In this document: positions 6,535-16,335 of the stretch, one piece after another
How positions within the stretch are numbered: the stretch's first letter is position 1
Layout of the letters: the number at the start of each line of letters is the position of its first letter
NCBI RefSeq assembly: GCF_014333525.1
Contig: NZ_JACSCX010000001.1
Location: 186,001 to 250,000, forward strand
DNA length: 64,000 bases
Source of the DNA: Hymenobacter puniceus
GTDB taxonomy: Bacteria > Bacteroidota > Bacteroidia > Cytophagales > Hymenobacteraceae
Direction of reading: 5' to 3'
Program-made: the position numbers and the translations under genes
The notes under the pieces: generated by a model
The model's input: the letters and a program-made list of their open reading frames with translations, nothing else
Database searches by the model: none
What the model was told of the DNA's origin: nothing

Positions 6535-9015
6535 ATGTTTCGCACTGAATTACCGCTACCTCCGCACCCCCACCAGCTGCCGCTTTCCGCGCGCGTGCTG
6601 ACGATAGGCTCTTGCTTCTCGGAAAGCATTGGCTCGCGCCTGGCCGCCGATAAGGTGCCGACGCTGGCTAATCCGTTCGGCACTGTCTTTAATCCGTTGG
6701 CAGCGTGCCGCTTGCTGCGAGCTGCCGCCGGCGAAGACCAAGACTGGCAGCAGCACCTCGTGGAAGCCCGGGGCCGCTGGCAAAGCCTGGATTTGCATTC
6801 CACCATTGGGGCAGAGTCGCCGGTGGACTTGCTGCAGCAGCTGCAGCAGCTGTTGCGCGACACGGGCGTATTTGTAGCAACGGCCGACGTGGTGGTACTG
6901 ACGCTGGGCTCAGCCTGGGTGTACCGCTACAAGGAAACCGGCGAACTGGTAAGCAACTGCCATAAGCTGCCCGCCGAGAAGTTCGACAAAGAGCTGCTGA
7001 CGCCCGATGAGTTGATTAACGCCGTAGCAGAAACACACGCATATCTGCGCCTGCACAACCCCAAGCTGCGTTTTATCCTGACAGTAAGCCCTGTGCGCCA
7101 CGCCAAGGACACGCTGCCACTGAATGCTGTAAGTAAATCGGTGCTCCGAGTGGCCTGCCATTACCTAAGTGAGCTGCTGCCCGATGTATCTTACTTTCCG
7201 GCTTACGAACTGCTATTGGACGATCTGCGCGACTACCGCTTCTACGCGGAGGACATGCTGCATCCTTCCAAAGTAGCCGAAGACTATATCTGGGAGCGGT
7301 TTGCCCGCACCTACTTCGATGCCGGCTTTGGCCGCTTCCGCAGAGAATGGGAAGCTGTACGCCAGGCGTTGAGCCACCGCCCGCTGTATGCCGCGGCGCC
7401 CGAACACCGCCAGTTTCTGGAAAGCACGCTGGCGCGGTTAGAGCGGCTGGCTTCGCAGGCCGACGTACGGATGGAGTTGCTGGAAATTCGGCATCAGCTG
7501 CAGAATCTGCCTGTGCCCACTGTTAAGCCTGAACCGGCGCCGGAAGACGATGGGGAAGAGCGAATTGATATTGGAACATATGCGGCTCCCGTTCCTGCCA
7601 AGCCAGTTCTGGTGGCGCCTGTGGAAGTGGAAGAGGTAGAAGAGTTCGAAGAATTTGAATCGATTCGGAACGAGGCAGCGCCAGACAGCTTCGCGGCCGA
7701 GGATAGCAACGACGAAGACTCGGAAGCTACAGCTGAAACCGACACCGCTGCCATACTCGATGGGTTAGCGCCTAAGAAAAAACGCCGCAGCCGTGGTGGG
7801 GCCAAACGCAACAAGAAAAAGCATGCAGCTCGCTTAGCCGCTGAATTAGCTGCGCAGGAAGGGACGGCAGTGGTAACGGCTGTGAATGCTGACGGGCAGC
7901 CAATAGCTTCCGTCCAGCATGAGGCGTCCACCCCACTTCCTGCTGCTCCGGCAGTGTCTATCCTAGCTGATCCGGACATGGCACCGCAGACAGCAATGGA
8001 ACGCCGCAAACGCAACTCGCGGCGCGGGCGTGGACGGGACCAGCAGAATGTTCGGGCAGCGGAACATGCAGAAGACACTACGGCAACGGAATCTTCTACC
8101 AGTTCGTCGCCAGCTGCCGAGGATGTTTCTGAGCAGCCTGCACCTGCAGTGTCGCCAATGAGTTCAACTGCCCCGACACCTCAGCCTGCTGATGTATTTG
8201 AAGAGGCAGTTGCCACAACGGATACAGGTGCTGTGGAAACTGACGCCACACAACGCCCGGCTCGCACTGGCCGCTCGGCAAGCGAAAAGCGGGCCGACGC
8301 CTTGCGCAAACCTCACCGCGCAGGCTCTCGTCTGAAGCCATTATATGTGGCCCAGGCAGAACCAGGCAGTCAGCCACAGGGCAAGCAGCCAGAAAGTGCG
8401 GCGGAGATGCCAGTGAAAGCAGAACCTGCTATTCCGGTAACAATTGGCACCGGTGCATCAGGCAGATTAACAGAATCGGGCAAGGCTACGCTAACTGCGC
8501 GGGCCGCTGTTTCAGTAGCGGCGGCTCCAATACTGCCAGCACAGGAGGCTGCTTCCTTAGTATCGGAGCCGGACTCCACTATTCCAACAGAGGTGGCAGC
8601 AGCCCCATCAGCAGCTGATACATTGTCAGCGGGGAGTGAAAGCAGCCAGCCTGCGCTGGCAAAAAAGGCGAAAGCCACGCCGCGCCGGGCGCCTGCTCGC
8701 AAGGCAACAACTGCAGCCGCAGTAGCAACACCTGTAGTTGAGCAGCCCCATATAGCAAAACCAACCCGCGCACGGGCACCCCGCAAACCGCCGACGGCGC
8801 CAAAAGCAGCGCCGGTTGCTGAAGTGCCGGTGGCGGCTGCGCCTGCTGCTTCTCCACCAACTCCAGTTCGTAAGGCAGCCACGAGCAAAAAGCCAGCCGC
8901 TGAAAAGACAGCAGCAGCGGCCGGGAAGGCGGCACCAGCCAAAAAGGCAGCGGCTAAAAAGCCTACTCCACCAGTTCGTTCTAAAAAGAAGCCGGATACG
9001 CCCGCAGATCAATAA
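6535..9015 (+). CDS. GSCFA-domain protein with a long histone-H1-like tail
   Basis: The product is 826 aa. The N-terminal 300 or so residues match the GSCFA family (SGNH-hydrolase-like proteins of unknown substrate). GSCFS lies at residues 25-29, and later come TLGSAWVYR, a stretch with SPVRH, and AEDMLHPSKVAEDYIWERF, which probably carries the catalytic Asp/His. The family is usually a little over 300 aa. Here about 500 further residues are low-complexity: an acidic stretch (EVEEVEEFEEFE), basic clusters (PKKKRRSRGGAKRNKKK, RRKRNSRRGRGR), and an Ala/Pro/Lys-rich end with AAAGKAAPAKKAAAKKP. The ATG at 6535 is chosen over a TTG at 6511 because the -7 element lies just before it. The tail's function is unknown; it should be disordered and could bind nucleic acid. 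Confidence 0.85.
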   Translation: MFRTELPLPPHPHQLPLSARVLTIGSCFSESIGSRLAADKVPTLANPFGTVFNPLAACRLLRAAAGEDQDWQQHLVEARGRWQSLDLHSTIGAESPVDLLQQLQQLLRDTGVFVATADVVVLTLGSAWVYRYKETGELVSNCHKLPAEKFDKELLTPDELINAVAETHAYLRLHNPKLRFILTVSPVRHAKDTLPLNAVSKSVLRVACHYLSELLPDVSYFPAYELLLDDLRDYRFYAEDMLHPSKVAEDYIWERFARTYFDAGFGRFRREWEAVRQALSHRPLYAAAPEHRQFLESTLARLERLASQADVRMELLEIRHQLQNLPVPTVKPEPAPEDDGEERIDIGTYAAPVPAKPVLVAPVEVEEVEEFEEFESIRNEAAPDSFAAEDSNDEDSEATAETDTAAILDGLAPKKKRRSRGGAKRNKKKHAARLAAELAAQEGTAVVTAVNADGQPIASVQHEASTPLPAAPAVSILADPDMAPQTAMERRKRNSRRGRGRDQQNVRAAEHAEDTTATESSTSSSPAAEDVSEQPAPAVSPMSSTAPTPQPADVFEEAVATTDTGAVETDATQRPARTGRSASEKRADALRKPHRAGSRLKPLYVAQAEPGSQPQGKQPESAAEMPVKAEPAIPVTIGTGASGRLTESGKATLTARAAVSVAAAPILPAQEAASLVSEPDSTIPTEVAAAPSAADTLSAGSESSQPALAKKAKATPRRAPARKATTAAAVATPVVEQPHIAKPTRARAPRKPPTAPKAAPVAEVPVAAAPAASPPTPVRKAATSKKPAAEKTAAAAGKAAPAKKAAAKKPTPPVRSKKKPDTPADQ

Positions 9016-9029
9016 ACCCTTGTCACTCG

Positions 9030-9063
9030 AAACCCGGCCACTAGTGGCCGGGTTTTGTTTTTT
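9030..9063 (+). terminator. Intrinsic terminator after the GSCFA gene
   Basis: AAACCCGGCCACTAGTGGCCGGGTTT is a perfect self-complementary stem followed by a T-rich run (TTGTTTTTTC). It lies between the GSCFA gene and the YyaL-type gene. Confidence 0.88.
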
Positions 9064-9080
9064 CACCTTCCCCCCTGCCC

Positions 9081-11108
9081 ATGTCATCAGCTGCCGCCCC
9101 CAACCGTCTGGCGAAGGAAACCAGCCCCTATCTGCTTCAGCATGCGCACAACCCCGTGGATTGGTACGCGTGGGGCCCAGAGGCTTTGCAACGTGCCCAG
9201 GCAGAGCAAAAACCCATCCTCGTAAGCATTGGATATGCCGCCTGCCATTGGTGCCACGTAATGGAGCGGGAATCGTTTGAAGACCCACAGGTAGCGGCGG
9301 CCATGAACGCGCATTTTGTGTGCATTAAAGTAGACCGGGAAGAGCGCCCCGATATCGACCAAGTGTATATGGGCGCCTTGCATGCTATGGGCGTACAGGG
9401 TGGCTGGCCGCTGAATGTTTTCCTGACTCCGGAAGCCAAACCGTTTTATGGAGGTACCTACTTCGCGCGCGGCAGTTGGCTGCAGCTGCTTACCAGCATC
9501 GGGCAAGCCTACCAGACCGAAAACCGCCAGGAGCTAGACGAGTCAGCCGAACAGTTTGCACAGGTGCTGCGCGTCAGCGAACTGGAGAAATACCGGATTG
9601 CGCCTTCAACTGACCTGCTTTCCTTCGAGCAACTAGCCACCTTTCTGCAAAAGATAGCCGCCCGGTTCGACCTCGAAAAAGGAGGTCTGCTGGGCGCACC
9701 TAAATTTCCTATGCCTAGCGTGTGGCAGCTGCTATTGCGTGGCAGCCACCTTACCGGCACCACGGCCTTGCTGGCTCAGGCCATGCGCACGGTGCGCCAT
9801 ATGGCCTGGGGTGGCCTCTACGACCAGGTAGGCGGCGGCTTTGCGCGCTATGCAGTGGACGAAGATTGGCTGGCTCCGCATTTCGAGAAAATGCTCTATG
9901 ACAACGGCCAGTTGCTCAGATTGTACGCTGAAGCTTACCAAGTGCAACCCGACGAATTGTTGCGGGAAGTGGTGTATGATACAGTAGCCTTTGTGCAGCG
10001 GGAGCTAACCAGCCCCGAAGGTGGCTTTTATGCGTCATTGGATGCCGATAGTGAGGGGGAAGAAGGTCGGTTTTACGTTTTTACCACTGCGGAGCTACAG
10101 CATATCCTGGGCGACGAAGAGCCACTAGCCTCAGCCTACTACAGCTGTACAGCGCTTGGCAACTGGGAGCATGGGCGCAATATCCTGCACCGCCGCCAGA
10201 CAGCAGAAGTATTTGCGGAAATCCACCAGCTACAGCCTGCTGTAGTAGCTGAGTTGGTGCGAAGCTGGAAGCAGAAGCTGCTGGCTGCCCGTGCTCAACG
10301 CCCCCGCCCCGCCCTCGACGACAAGATCCTGACCAGTTGGAACGCCCTTTTATTGCAGGGGCTGCTGGATGCGCACCGGGCTTTTGCTGAGCCGGATTTT
10401 CTGGCGCTGGCCTTACAAAATGCCAGGTTTCTGCAAGCCAATGTGCGGCACGCAGACGGCTTGTGGCACAGTTATCAGCGCGGCCACGCCACCATTATAG
10501 GCTTTCTGGATGATTATGCGTTCCTGATTCAGGCGTACATCAGCCTCTACGAAGCTACTTTTCAGGAAAGTTGGCTGCAAGAAGCCGAGCAGCTAACTCA
10601 ATTTACTCTCAGCCGCTTTTTTGACGCTGAAGAAGAGCAATTTTTCTACACCGATGCGCGGAGTGAGCAGTTGATTGCGCGCAGTAAAGAACTGATCGAC
10701 AATGTCATACCCTCGTCTAACTCTGTAATGGCCCACAACCTGCACCGGCTGGGCTTGCATCTGGCGCGCCCAGCGTACACTGAGCTAGCCGCAGCTATGC
10801 TGAAGCGGGTGCAGGAGCTGGTGGCAGAGCAGCCACAAGCTGCGGCCAACTGGGCTATGCTTTACACCACTCTGCTACAGCCCACCGCCGAAATTGCCAT
10901 CGTCGGCCCCGACGCTGAAGCCTACCGCCAGGAGCTGGGCCGCCACTTTTTGCCCAACGTGGTGGTGGCGGGCACTACCACCAGCAGCACGCTACCGCTA
11001 TTGGAAGGCCGAACTGCCCTGCAGGGGCGCACCACGCTGTATGTGTGTTTCAGCAAAACCTGTCAGCGGCCGGTGCACTCGGTGGCCGAGGCACTGGCAC
11101 AGCTGTAA
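9081..11108 (+). CDS. YyaL/SSP411-type protein: thioredoxin fold plus (alpha/alpha)6 barrel (DUF255)
   Basis: The product is 675 aa. It begins with the DUF255 signature [20 protein letters not shown], followed by a thioredoxin-like fold with the motif CHWC at residues 55-58. The remaining 500 or so residues form the helical barrel typical of this family, including [20 protein letters not shown] and [16 protein letters not shown]. The family (bacterial YyaL, human SPATA20) is widespread, but its reaction is unsettled. No signal peptide is seen, so it is probably cytoplasmic. It lies between a terminator and priA without an obvious partner. Confidence 0.9.
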   Translation: MSSAAAPNRLAKETSPYLLQHAHNPVDWYAWGPEALQRAQAEQKPILVSIGYAACHWCHVMERESFEDPQVAAAMNAHFVCIKVDREERPDIDQVYMGALHAMGVQGGWPLNVFLTPEAKPFYGGTYFARGSWLQLLTSIGQAYQTENRQELDESAEQFAQVLRVSELEKYRIAPSTDLLSFEQLATFLQKIAARFDLEKGGLLGAPKFPMPSVWQLLLRGSHLTGTTALLAQAMRTVRHMAWGGLYDQVGGGFARYAVDEDWLAPHFEKMLYDNGQLLRLYAEAYQVQPDELLREVVYDTVAFVQRELTSPEGGFYASLDADSEGEEGRFYVFTTAELQHILGDEEPLASAYYSCTALGNWEHGRNILHRRQTAEVFAEIHQLQPAVVAELVRSWKQKLLAARAQRPRPALDDKILTSWNALLLQGLLDAHRAFAEPDFLALALQNARFLQANVRHADGLWHSYQRGHATIIGFLDDYAFLIQAYISLYEATFQESWLQEAEQLTQFTLSRFFDAEEEQFFYTDARSEQLIARSKELIDNVIPSSNSVMAHNLHRLGLHLARPAYTELAAAMLKRVQELVAEQPQAAANWAMLYTTLLQPTAEIAIVGPDAEAYRQELGRHFLPNVVVAGTTTSSTLPLLEGRTALQGRTTLYVCFSKTCQRPVHSVAEALAQL

Positions 11109-11143
11109 CCGCAACTTCTGCAGCACCGCGCCGGGCTAGCGTG

Positions 11144-11157
11144 TATCTTTACCTTTC
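11144..11157 (+). promoter_or_regulatory. Overlapping -7 elements upstream of priA
   Basis: TATCTTTA (11144-11151) and TACCTTTC (11150-11157) overlap, and each differs from TAnnTTTG only in the last base. They lie 20-30 bases before the priA TTG start. No -33 element was found. Confidence 0.4.
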
Positions 11158-11177
11158 GCTTTCTGATTGATTTCCCT

Positions 11178-13727
11178 TTGAGTCTTACGTTCGACTTTGT
11201 TCAGTTGCAGCCGGAGCCGGCCGCCGACCGGGTTACGCTCTTCGCCGACGTGATTCTGCCGCTGCCGCTGCCCAGGCTCTATACCTACCGCGTGCCTTTC
11301 GAGCTGAACGACCAGGTCGTGATTGGCGGGCGCGTGATTGTGCAGTTTGGGGCCAAGCGCACCCTGAGCTGCATTGTGGCGGCCGTGCACGAAACGCCAC
11401 CCAAAGACTATCAGGCCAAATATATCCTAGAGTTCATCGACGAAACACCCGTCGTGACGCAGCCGCAGCTCAAGCTGTTTCGCTGGATGGCCGACTACTA
11501 CCTCTGCACGCTGGGCGAGGTGATAAATGCCGCACTGCCGGCCGCCCTCAAGCTCAACTCGGAGAGCCGCGTGCAGCTGCATCCAGTGTGGCTGAACACC
11601 GACGAGGCCGACCGGTATCCGCTCAGCGAGCAGGAGCAGAAAGTGGTGGCGGCCTTGCTGGACGGCGAGGAAGGCAAGTCGATGACGTTCACGGAAGTGG
11701 GCGACGTGCTGGGCATTGCGTCTTTCCACAAGGTTATCAAGAGCCTGATGCATAAGGAAACTATCTTCCTGTTCGAGCATCTGGCCGACAAGTACTCGCC
11801 GAAAGTGGTCAAGAAAGTGCGGCTGGCCCATCACTACGTAGCCGAGGCGGCGCTGGAAGGCCTGTTTGCGCAGTTGGCCAGCCGCGCCAAGCAGCTCGAT
11901 GTGCTGATGCGCTACCTGCAAAAGGTGCCCGTGTACCAAAACGAGCACGCCAACCACAACGGCATCGAGAAAGCCTACCTCACTTCTGCTCCGCACCTGT
12001 CGCCGTCGGCCGTCAATACGCTCATCAAAAACGGTGTGCTCGAGCAGTTCGACGTGATTGTGTCACGGTTTCCGCTGGATGATGCCACCGAAGCCAACAT
12101 GCACTTTCGCCTCAGCGAATCTCAGCAAGCCGCCCACGACGACATCCTGGACCAGTTCAACACCAAGGACATTGTGCTGCTGCACGGCGTGACCGGCGCT
12201 GGCAAAACGGAAATCTACATCGAGCTGATCCGGCAGGCGCTGGACGGCGGCGGCCAGGTGTTGTACCTGCTGCCCGAAATTGCCCTCACTGCCCAGATTG
12301 TGACCCGCCTTATGCGCGTGTTCGGCTCGCGGCTGGGCGTGTACCACTCCAAGTTCTCCGACAACGAGCGGGTGGAAGTCTGGAACGGTGTGCTTTCCGG
12401 CCGTTTTCAGGTGGTGGTAGGCGTGCGCTCCTCGGTGTTTCTGCCCTTCGACAACCTGGCCCTGCTGATTGTGGATGAAGAGCACGAGAGTAGCTACAAG
12501 CAGTACGACCCCGCCCCGCGCTACAATGCCCGTGAGGTAGCCCTAATGATGGCCAACTTCCAGGGCGCCAAAACCCTGCTCGGCTCGGCTACGCCCTCGG
12601 TGGAAACCTACTACCAGACCCGCACCGGCCGCTACGGCCTCGTGAGCCTCACCAAGCGCTACGGCGAGGCCGGCCTGCCCGAAATTGAGTTGGTAGACAC
12701 CCGCAAGGCCCGCGAAGCCAAAACGCTGCTCAACCATTTCACGCCCGAGCTGATGGCGGAAATGGAAAGCAAGCTGGCCCAGAAAGAGCAGGTGATTCTA
12801 TTCCAGAACCGCCGCGGTTACGCGCCGTTCATCAACTGCCTGGACTGCGGCTGGATACCGAAGTGCACCAACTGCGCCGTGAGCCTCAGCTACCACAAGC
12901 AGGCCCACGAACTGCGCTGCCACTACTGCGGCCACCACGACCGGATGCCGGTGCAGTGCCCGGCCTGCGGCTCGCGCAACATCAAAACCGTGGGCTTTGG
13001 CACCGAAAAGATTGAGGACGACCTGAAGGTGATGCTGCCCCAGGCCAACGTGCAGCGCATGGACCTCGACACGACGCGCGCTAAAAACTCCTACCAGCAG
13101 ATTATCAGCGACTTCGAGCAGCAAGCCACCAACGTGCTGGTGGGCACCCAGATGGTCACTAAGGGCCTCGATTTCGCCAACGTGAGCCTGGTAGGCATCA
13201 TCAACGCCGACAGCATCATTCACTATCCCGATTTCCGGGCGCATGAGCGGGCCTTCCAGATGTTTGTGCAGGTGAGCGGAAGGGCGGGCCGCAAGGGCAA
13301 AAAAGGCAAAGTCATCATTCAGACTGCCGACCCGCAGCAGGTGATTTTCGACAAGGTGATTCGCAATGACTACCTGGAGTTCTACGAGTACGAAATCCTG
13401 CAGCGGCGCGAGCATGGCTACCCACCCTTCATGCGCATCATTCGGCTCACCGTCAAGCACATGGACCAACTACTGTGCGAGCGGGCTGCTATGTTGCTCA
13501 CCGGCGAACTGGTAGAACGACTGGGCCGTGAGGCCGTGCTGGGGCCGGAAGCGCCATACATCTTCCGCATCCGCAACTTCTATCTGCAGGAAATCACCAT
13601 CAAACTCAGCCGCGAGCATACGGTACTGCGGGCCGCCAAAGCCGATATCCTAGACGCCATCAACCTGATCCGTGACCAGAAAGACTACAAGCAGGCTCGT
13701 TTCGTGGCCGACGTAGACCCAATGTAG
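11178..13727 (+). CDS. priA: Primosomal protein N', replication-restart helicase PriA
   Basis: The product is 849 aa. PriA recognises stalled forks and reloads the replicative helicase. The N-terminal DNA-binding domain has the usual ADVILPLPLPRLYTYRVPF. The helicase core has Walker A GVTGAGKTEIY (about 336-346) and a DEEH box (about 432-435) followed by ESSYKQYDPAPRYNARE. A zinc-binding insert of paired cysteines lies at about 554-600 (CLDCGWIPKCTNC, CHYCG, CPACGS). Helicase motif V/VI regions include VGTQMVTKGLDF and QVSGRAGRKGK. The start is a TTG at 11178; no ATG precedes the conserved region. Confidence 0.97.
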   Translation: MSLTFDFVQLQPEPAADRVTLFADVILPLPLPRLYTYRVPFELNDQVVIGGRVIVQFGAKRTLSCIVAAVHETPPKDYQAKYILEFIDETPVVTQPQLKLFRWMADYYLCTLGEVINAALPAALKLNSESRVQLHPVWLNTDEADRYPLSEQEQKVVAALLDGEEGKSMTFTEVGDVLGIASFHKVIKSLMHKETIFLFEHLADKYSPKVVKKVRLAHHYVAEAALEGLFAQLASRAKQLDVLMRYLQKVPVYQNEHANHNGIEKAYLTSAPHLSPSAVNTLIKNGVLEQFDVIVSRFPLDDATEANMHFRLSESQQAAHDDILDQFNTKDIVLLHGVTGAGKTEIYIELIRQALDGGGQVLYLLPEIALTAQIVTRLMRVFGSRLGVYHSKFSDNERVEVWNGVLSGRFQVVVGVRSSVFLPFDNLALLIVDEEHESSYKQYDPAPRYNAREVALMMANFQGAKTLLGSATPSVETYYQTRTGRYGLVSLTKRYGEAGLPEIELVDTRKAREAKTLLNHFTPELMAEMESKLAQKEQVILFQNRRGYAPFINCLDCGWIPKCTNCAVSLSYHKQAHELRCHYCGHHDRMPVQCPACGSRNIKTVGFGTEKIEDDLKVMLPQANVQRMDLDTTRAKNSYQQIISDFEQQATNVLVGTQMVTKGLDFANVSLVGIINADSIIHYPDFRAHERAFQMFVQVSGRAGRKGKKGKVIIQTADPQQVIFDKVIRNDYLEFYEYEILQRREHGYPPFMRIIRLTVKHMDQLLCERAAMLLTGELVERLGREAVLGPEAPYIFRIRNFYLQEITIKLSREHTVLRAAKADILDAINLIRDQKDYKQARFVADVDPM

Positions 13728-13756
13728 CGGCAGGCACTGAGCCAATAACTTGCCTG

Positions 13757-14530
13757 CTATACGCCGATGATGGACATGACTGCACCGACCAACAACACTA
13801 TCACGGCTACAGGGAGCAGAAACAGGAAATAGCCACTAACCAGCAACCCCAACAGCCCTAGTACTCCGCCAGCTATCATCAGGCGAAACCCTGTTTTTTG
13901 CTTTTGACTTGCACGGTTATTAGGGCTTGCGGATTCTGGCGCTAGGTTCGGGCTTTGATCTGGAGCAGGTAGTAAAGCGGCTTTCCGGGACTCACGCAAA
14001 CGACGGAGGCGACCGTTCTTCCCCTGAAAGAAAAGCAACCCGAGGCCTAGCAGAGCCAATATCAACCCTCCCAGAATACCTATAGCTTGCCCTAATCCAC
14101 CCCACTCTGTTTGGGGAGCTTCGCCGGAATTGGCAATTGCTACTCCCAGTCCTACTGCGGTTATTGCACCGCCAATGCTATTTACTACGGTAGTTGCCGG
14201 ATCGGGTTTGCTGTACGAAATCGGTGATGCCGCTGCTTTTACTGCAGTATCGGGTGTCAAAACTTGGGGAGCAGGTGGCAATAAACGGGGTGATGGCTGC
14301 TCGTAACCATTCCTGGTTTTGTCCCAGGCAGGTTGCTTTGGCAGGGCGGCTGTCAGCTCAGGAGCTGGTGCAGCATTAGGTTTCGGAGTAGGTACCAGTG
14401 GCTCGCGTACATCCGCCGTTACTGATGAATACATTTTGGCAGTTGGCCGAAACAGAAAAGCCTGCTGACTCTGGCAATTGCCTAATAGAAATACTGCACT
14501 TAGCAACGTTACTAGCGAATATCCTTTCAT
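13757..14530 (-). CDS. Exported membrane-associated protein, unknown function
   Basis: The product is 257 aa. It begins with a hydrophobic signal (about 1-18) ending LLGNC, a possible though imperfect lipobox. A Pro/Ala-rich linker follows (about 45-100). Two hydrophobic helical segments lie at about 150-170 and 217-257, separated by a basic, Arg-rich stretch (NGRLRRLRESRKAALL). The final hydrophobic block resembles the C-terminus of the neighbouring protein at 14683-15288. The two share the plan signal, low-complexity linker, C-terminal membrane block, and look like diverged paralogues. I do not recognise a named family. Its stop codon lies in a small inverted repeat shared with the end of priA. 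Confidence 0.65.
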   Translation of the reverse strand: MKGYSLVTLLSAVFLLGNCQSQQAFLFRPTAKMYSSVTADVREPLVPTPKPNAAPAPELTAALPKQPAWDKTRNGYEQPSPRLLPPAPQVLTPDTAVKAAASPISYSKPDPATTVVNSIGGAITAVGLGVAIANSGEAPQTEWGGLGQAIGILGGLILALLGLGLLFFQGKNGRLRRLRESRKAALLPAPDQSPNLAPESASPNNRASQKQKTGFRLMIAGGVLGLLGLLVSGYFLFLLPVAVIVLLVGAVMSIIGV

Positions 14531-14616
14531 AGTAATTCAGTAGAATACAGCGCAAGAAAGCATTATTCCTGCCCACACAAACAAGACGCTTGAAATATAG
14601 CATCAACAAGGCTACC

Positions 14617-14668
14617 TGACGCACAAAAAAGCCCTTCCAGCATGCTGGAAGGGCTTTTTTGTGCGTCA
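14617..14668. terminator. Perfect 52-bp palindromic terminator
   Basis: Bases 14617-14642 are the exact reverse complement of 14643-14668. The stem contains AAAAAAGCCCTTCCAG and its complement, giving T-runs on both strands. It should end the minus-strand gene 14683-15288 before the next minus-strand gene begins at 14530. Confidence 0.85.
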
Positions 14669-14682
14669 TTAAAATCTAAATG

Positions 14683-15288
14683 CTACAACTCATCGAGCAG
14701 CCAGAGGATGATGAAGATCAAGCCGATGATGGCAATGATGCCACCAACGAGGCCAAAAATACCGCTGATACCGCTGAACAGCGACACCAGCAAACCAATC
14801 AGCAACAGGATGATACCCGTGCGCAGGTTGCCGCTGATAGCATTGGCTTCTGCCGTTTCGCCTTTCTGCTTGATCTGCAGCTTAGGCGCATATTTGTCCA
14901 GCTTCTTGGCCACTTTATTGAGCGCCACGCGCTCGGCCAGACGCAACTTTTGTGGGGCCGCCGTAGCTGGTTCAGCTTTAGCTGTGGCTACCGTAGCAGG
15001 TTTATCAGCCGCAGCCGACGTAGCAGCAGAGGCCGCAGGTGTTACCACTGCAGTGGCCGTGGCAGGTGCAACTTTTTCTTCAACCACAGCAGCCGGGGCC
15101 TCAGCAGCTGCTACTGTTTCGGTGGCAACAGCCGGGGCCGGATTAGCCTTGGCAGTGCCATGATAGGTGGCGTGATACGGCGTGGTTTTGGGCAGCATGG
15201 CATACTCGGCGCGGTTGCAGCTGCTCATACTCAGGGCAATGGCGGCAACAGCAGCCAGCTTGGGCAGATGATTGAAGAGGTGCTTCAT
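14683..15288 (-). CDS. Exported Ala/Thr-rich protein with C-terminal membrane helices
   Basis: The product is 201 aa. The N-terminus (MKHLFNHLPKLAAVAAIALS) is a signal peptide leading to MSSC, a plausible lipobox with Cys at 24. Residues 45-110 are an Ala/Val/Thr/Pro-rich linker. A short basic stretch (RLAERVALNKVAKKLDKYAP) follows. Two very hydrophobic segments end the protein (about 155-198), matching the C-terminal plan of the neighbour at 13757-14530. No family with a known role was recognised. A terminator palindrome lies just downstream. Confidence 0.7.
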   Translation of the reverse strand: MKHLFNHLPKLAAVAAIALSMSSCNRAEYAMLPKTTPYHATYHGTAKANPAPAVATETVAAAEAPAAVVEEKVAPATATAVVTPAASAATSAAADKPATVATAKAEPATAAPQKLRLAERVALNKVAKKLDKYAPKLQIKQKGETAEANAISGNLRTGIILLLIGLLVSLFSGISGIFGLVGGIIAIIGLIFIILWLLDEL

Positions 15289-15326
15289 GGGTAGTAGGAG
15301 GGTTGGTGAAAGTGTTAAGAACGGAC

Positions 15327-15341
15327 TTTGTACGATACAAA
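15327..15341. promoter_or_regulatory. TTTGTACGATACAAA inverted repeat
   Basis: This perfect 6-3-6 inverted repeat lies 38 bases upstream of the minus-strand gene ending at 14683 and could be a regulator binding site. No regulator gene is adjacent, so the role is a guess. Confidence 0.35.
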
Positions 15342-15481
15342 CCAGAAGTAGGCGAAAAAAACACGCGTTAAAACAGCATTAGCGCCACTTTGATGGTTAC
15401 TCCACCAGAGTACCAAATGACGCCGAACGCTTCTACCAACTGGTTTGTTGAGCGGAACACAGTTTATTTGCACCTGTGCGT

Positions 15482-16267
15482 ATGACTCCTTACCCTTTAT
15501 TTCAGGCGGCTCTCCTATTTGTTCTGCTGCTGCCAACAGCCTGCACCCAAACACCCATGGAAAGCTCTGCGGCCATGAGCGCAGAGCGCAGGCTGCTGGA
15601 GAATCAGTCGGCAACGCCCGATACCTCCGGCTACCGCATGGGCGCGCCACAGGACCCCAACGGCATTGGCAAGTATTACCAGGGCCGCCAGATTGCCCAC
15701 GTAATGGGCCACGAAGGCGCCGACTGGCTGGAACGCAACGACCGGCAGCAGGAAGAAGGCACCGATATTCTGCTGCGTGAGCTGCAGCTCAAGCCGACCG
15801 ATGTAGTAGCGGATATTGGAGCCGGCACTGGCTACTTCTCGTTCCGCATTAGTCCGCTAGTACCTAAAGGCAAGGTGCTGGCCGTGGATATTCAGCCGGA
15901 AATGATTGAGTATCTGCGCGACAACAAAACCCGCAACAAGGCGCCTAATGTGCAGCCGGTACTCGGCACCGTGCAAAACCCCAACCTGCCGACAGCAGGT
16001 GTAGATCTGGTGCTGATTGTGGATGCATACCACGAGTTCGACCACCCGCGCGAGATGATGCAGTCGATTTATAAGTCGTTGCGGCCGGGGGGGCGGCTGG
16101 CGCTGGTAGAGTATCGCGCCGAAGACCCTAACGTGCCCATCAAGCGCATCCATAAAATGAGTGAGGCCCAGGCCCGCAAGGAAGTGGAAGTCACCGGCCT
16201 GGAGTTCGTGGAAAACCGCCGGACGCTCCCGCAGCAGCATTTACTGATCTTCCAGCGCAAAAAGTAG
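15482..16267 (+). CDS. Exported class I SAM-methyltransferase-like protein
   Basis: The product is 261 aa, starting at the ATG at 15482 (a GTG two codons upstream is less likely). The first 20 residues (MTPYPLFQAALLFVLLLPTA) form a signal peptide followed by Cys21, a possible lipidation site, although Pro rather than Leu lies at -3. After about 75 residues a Rossmann methyltransferase core begins: VADIGAGTGYFSFR (about 109-122), then VLAVDIQPEMIEYLR, DLVLIVDAYHEFDHP and LRPGGRLALVEYR. All the usual SAM-binding landmarks are present although SAM is a cytoplasmic cofactor. A possible -7 element (TTTATTTG, 15463-15470) lies 11 bases before the start. The substrate is unknown. Confidence 0.82.
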   Translation: MTPYPLFQAALLFVLLLPTACTQTPMESSAAMSAERRLLENQSATPDTSGYRMGAPQDPNGIGKYYQGRQIAHVMGHEGADWLERNDRQQEEGTDILLRELQLKPTDVVADIGAGTGYFSFRISPLVPKGKVLAVDIQPEMIEYLRDNKTRNKAPNVQPVLGTVQNPNLPTAGVDLVLIVDAYHEFDHPREMMQSIYKSLRPGGRLALVEYRAEDPNVPIKRIHKMSEAQARKEVEVTGLEFVENRRTLPQQHLLIFQRKK

Positions 16268-16335
16268 AGCACCCCACTGCGCCAATGCACACAATGCAAT
16301 TGTTGGTAGCATACGGCCCATTCTGAAGCCTGCGC

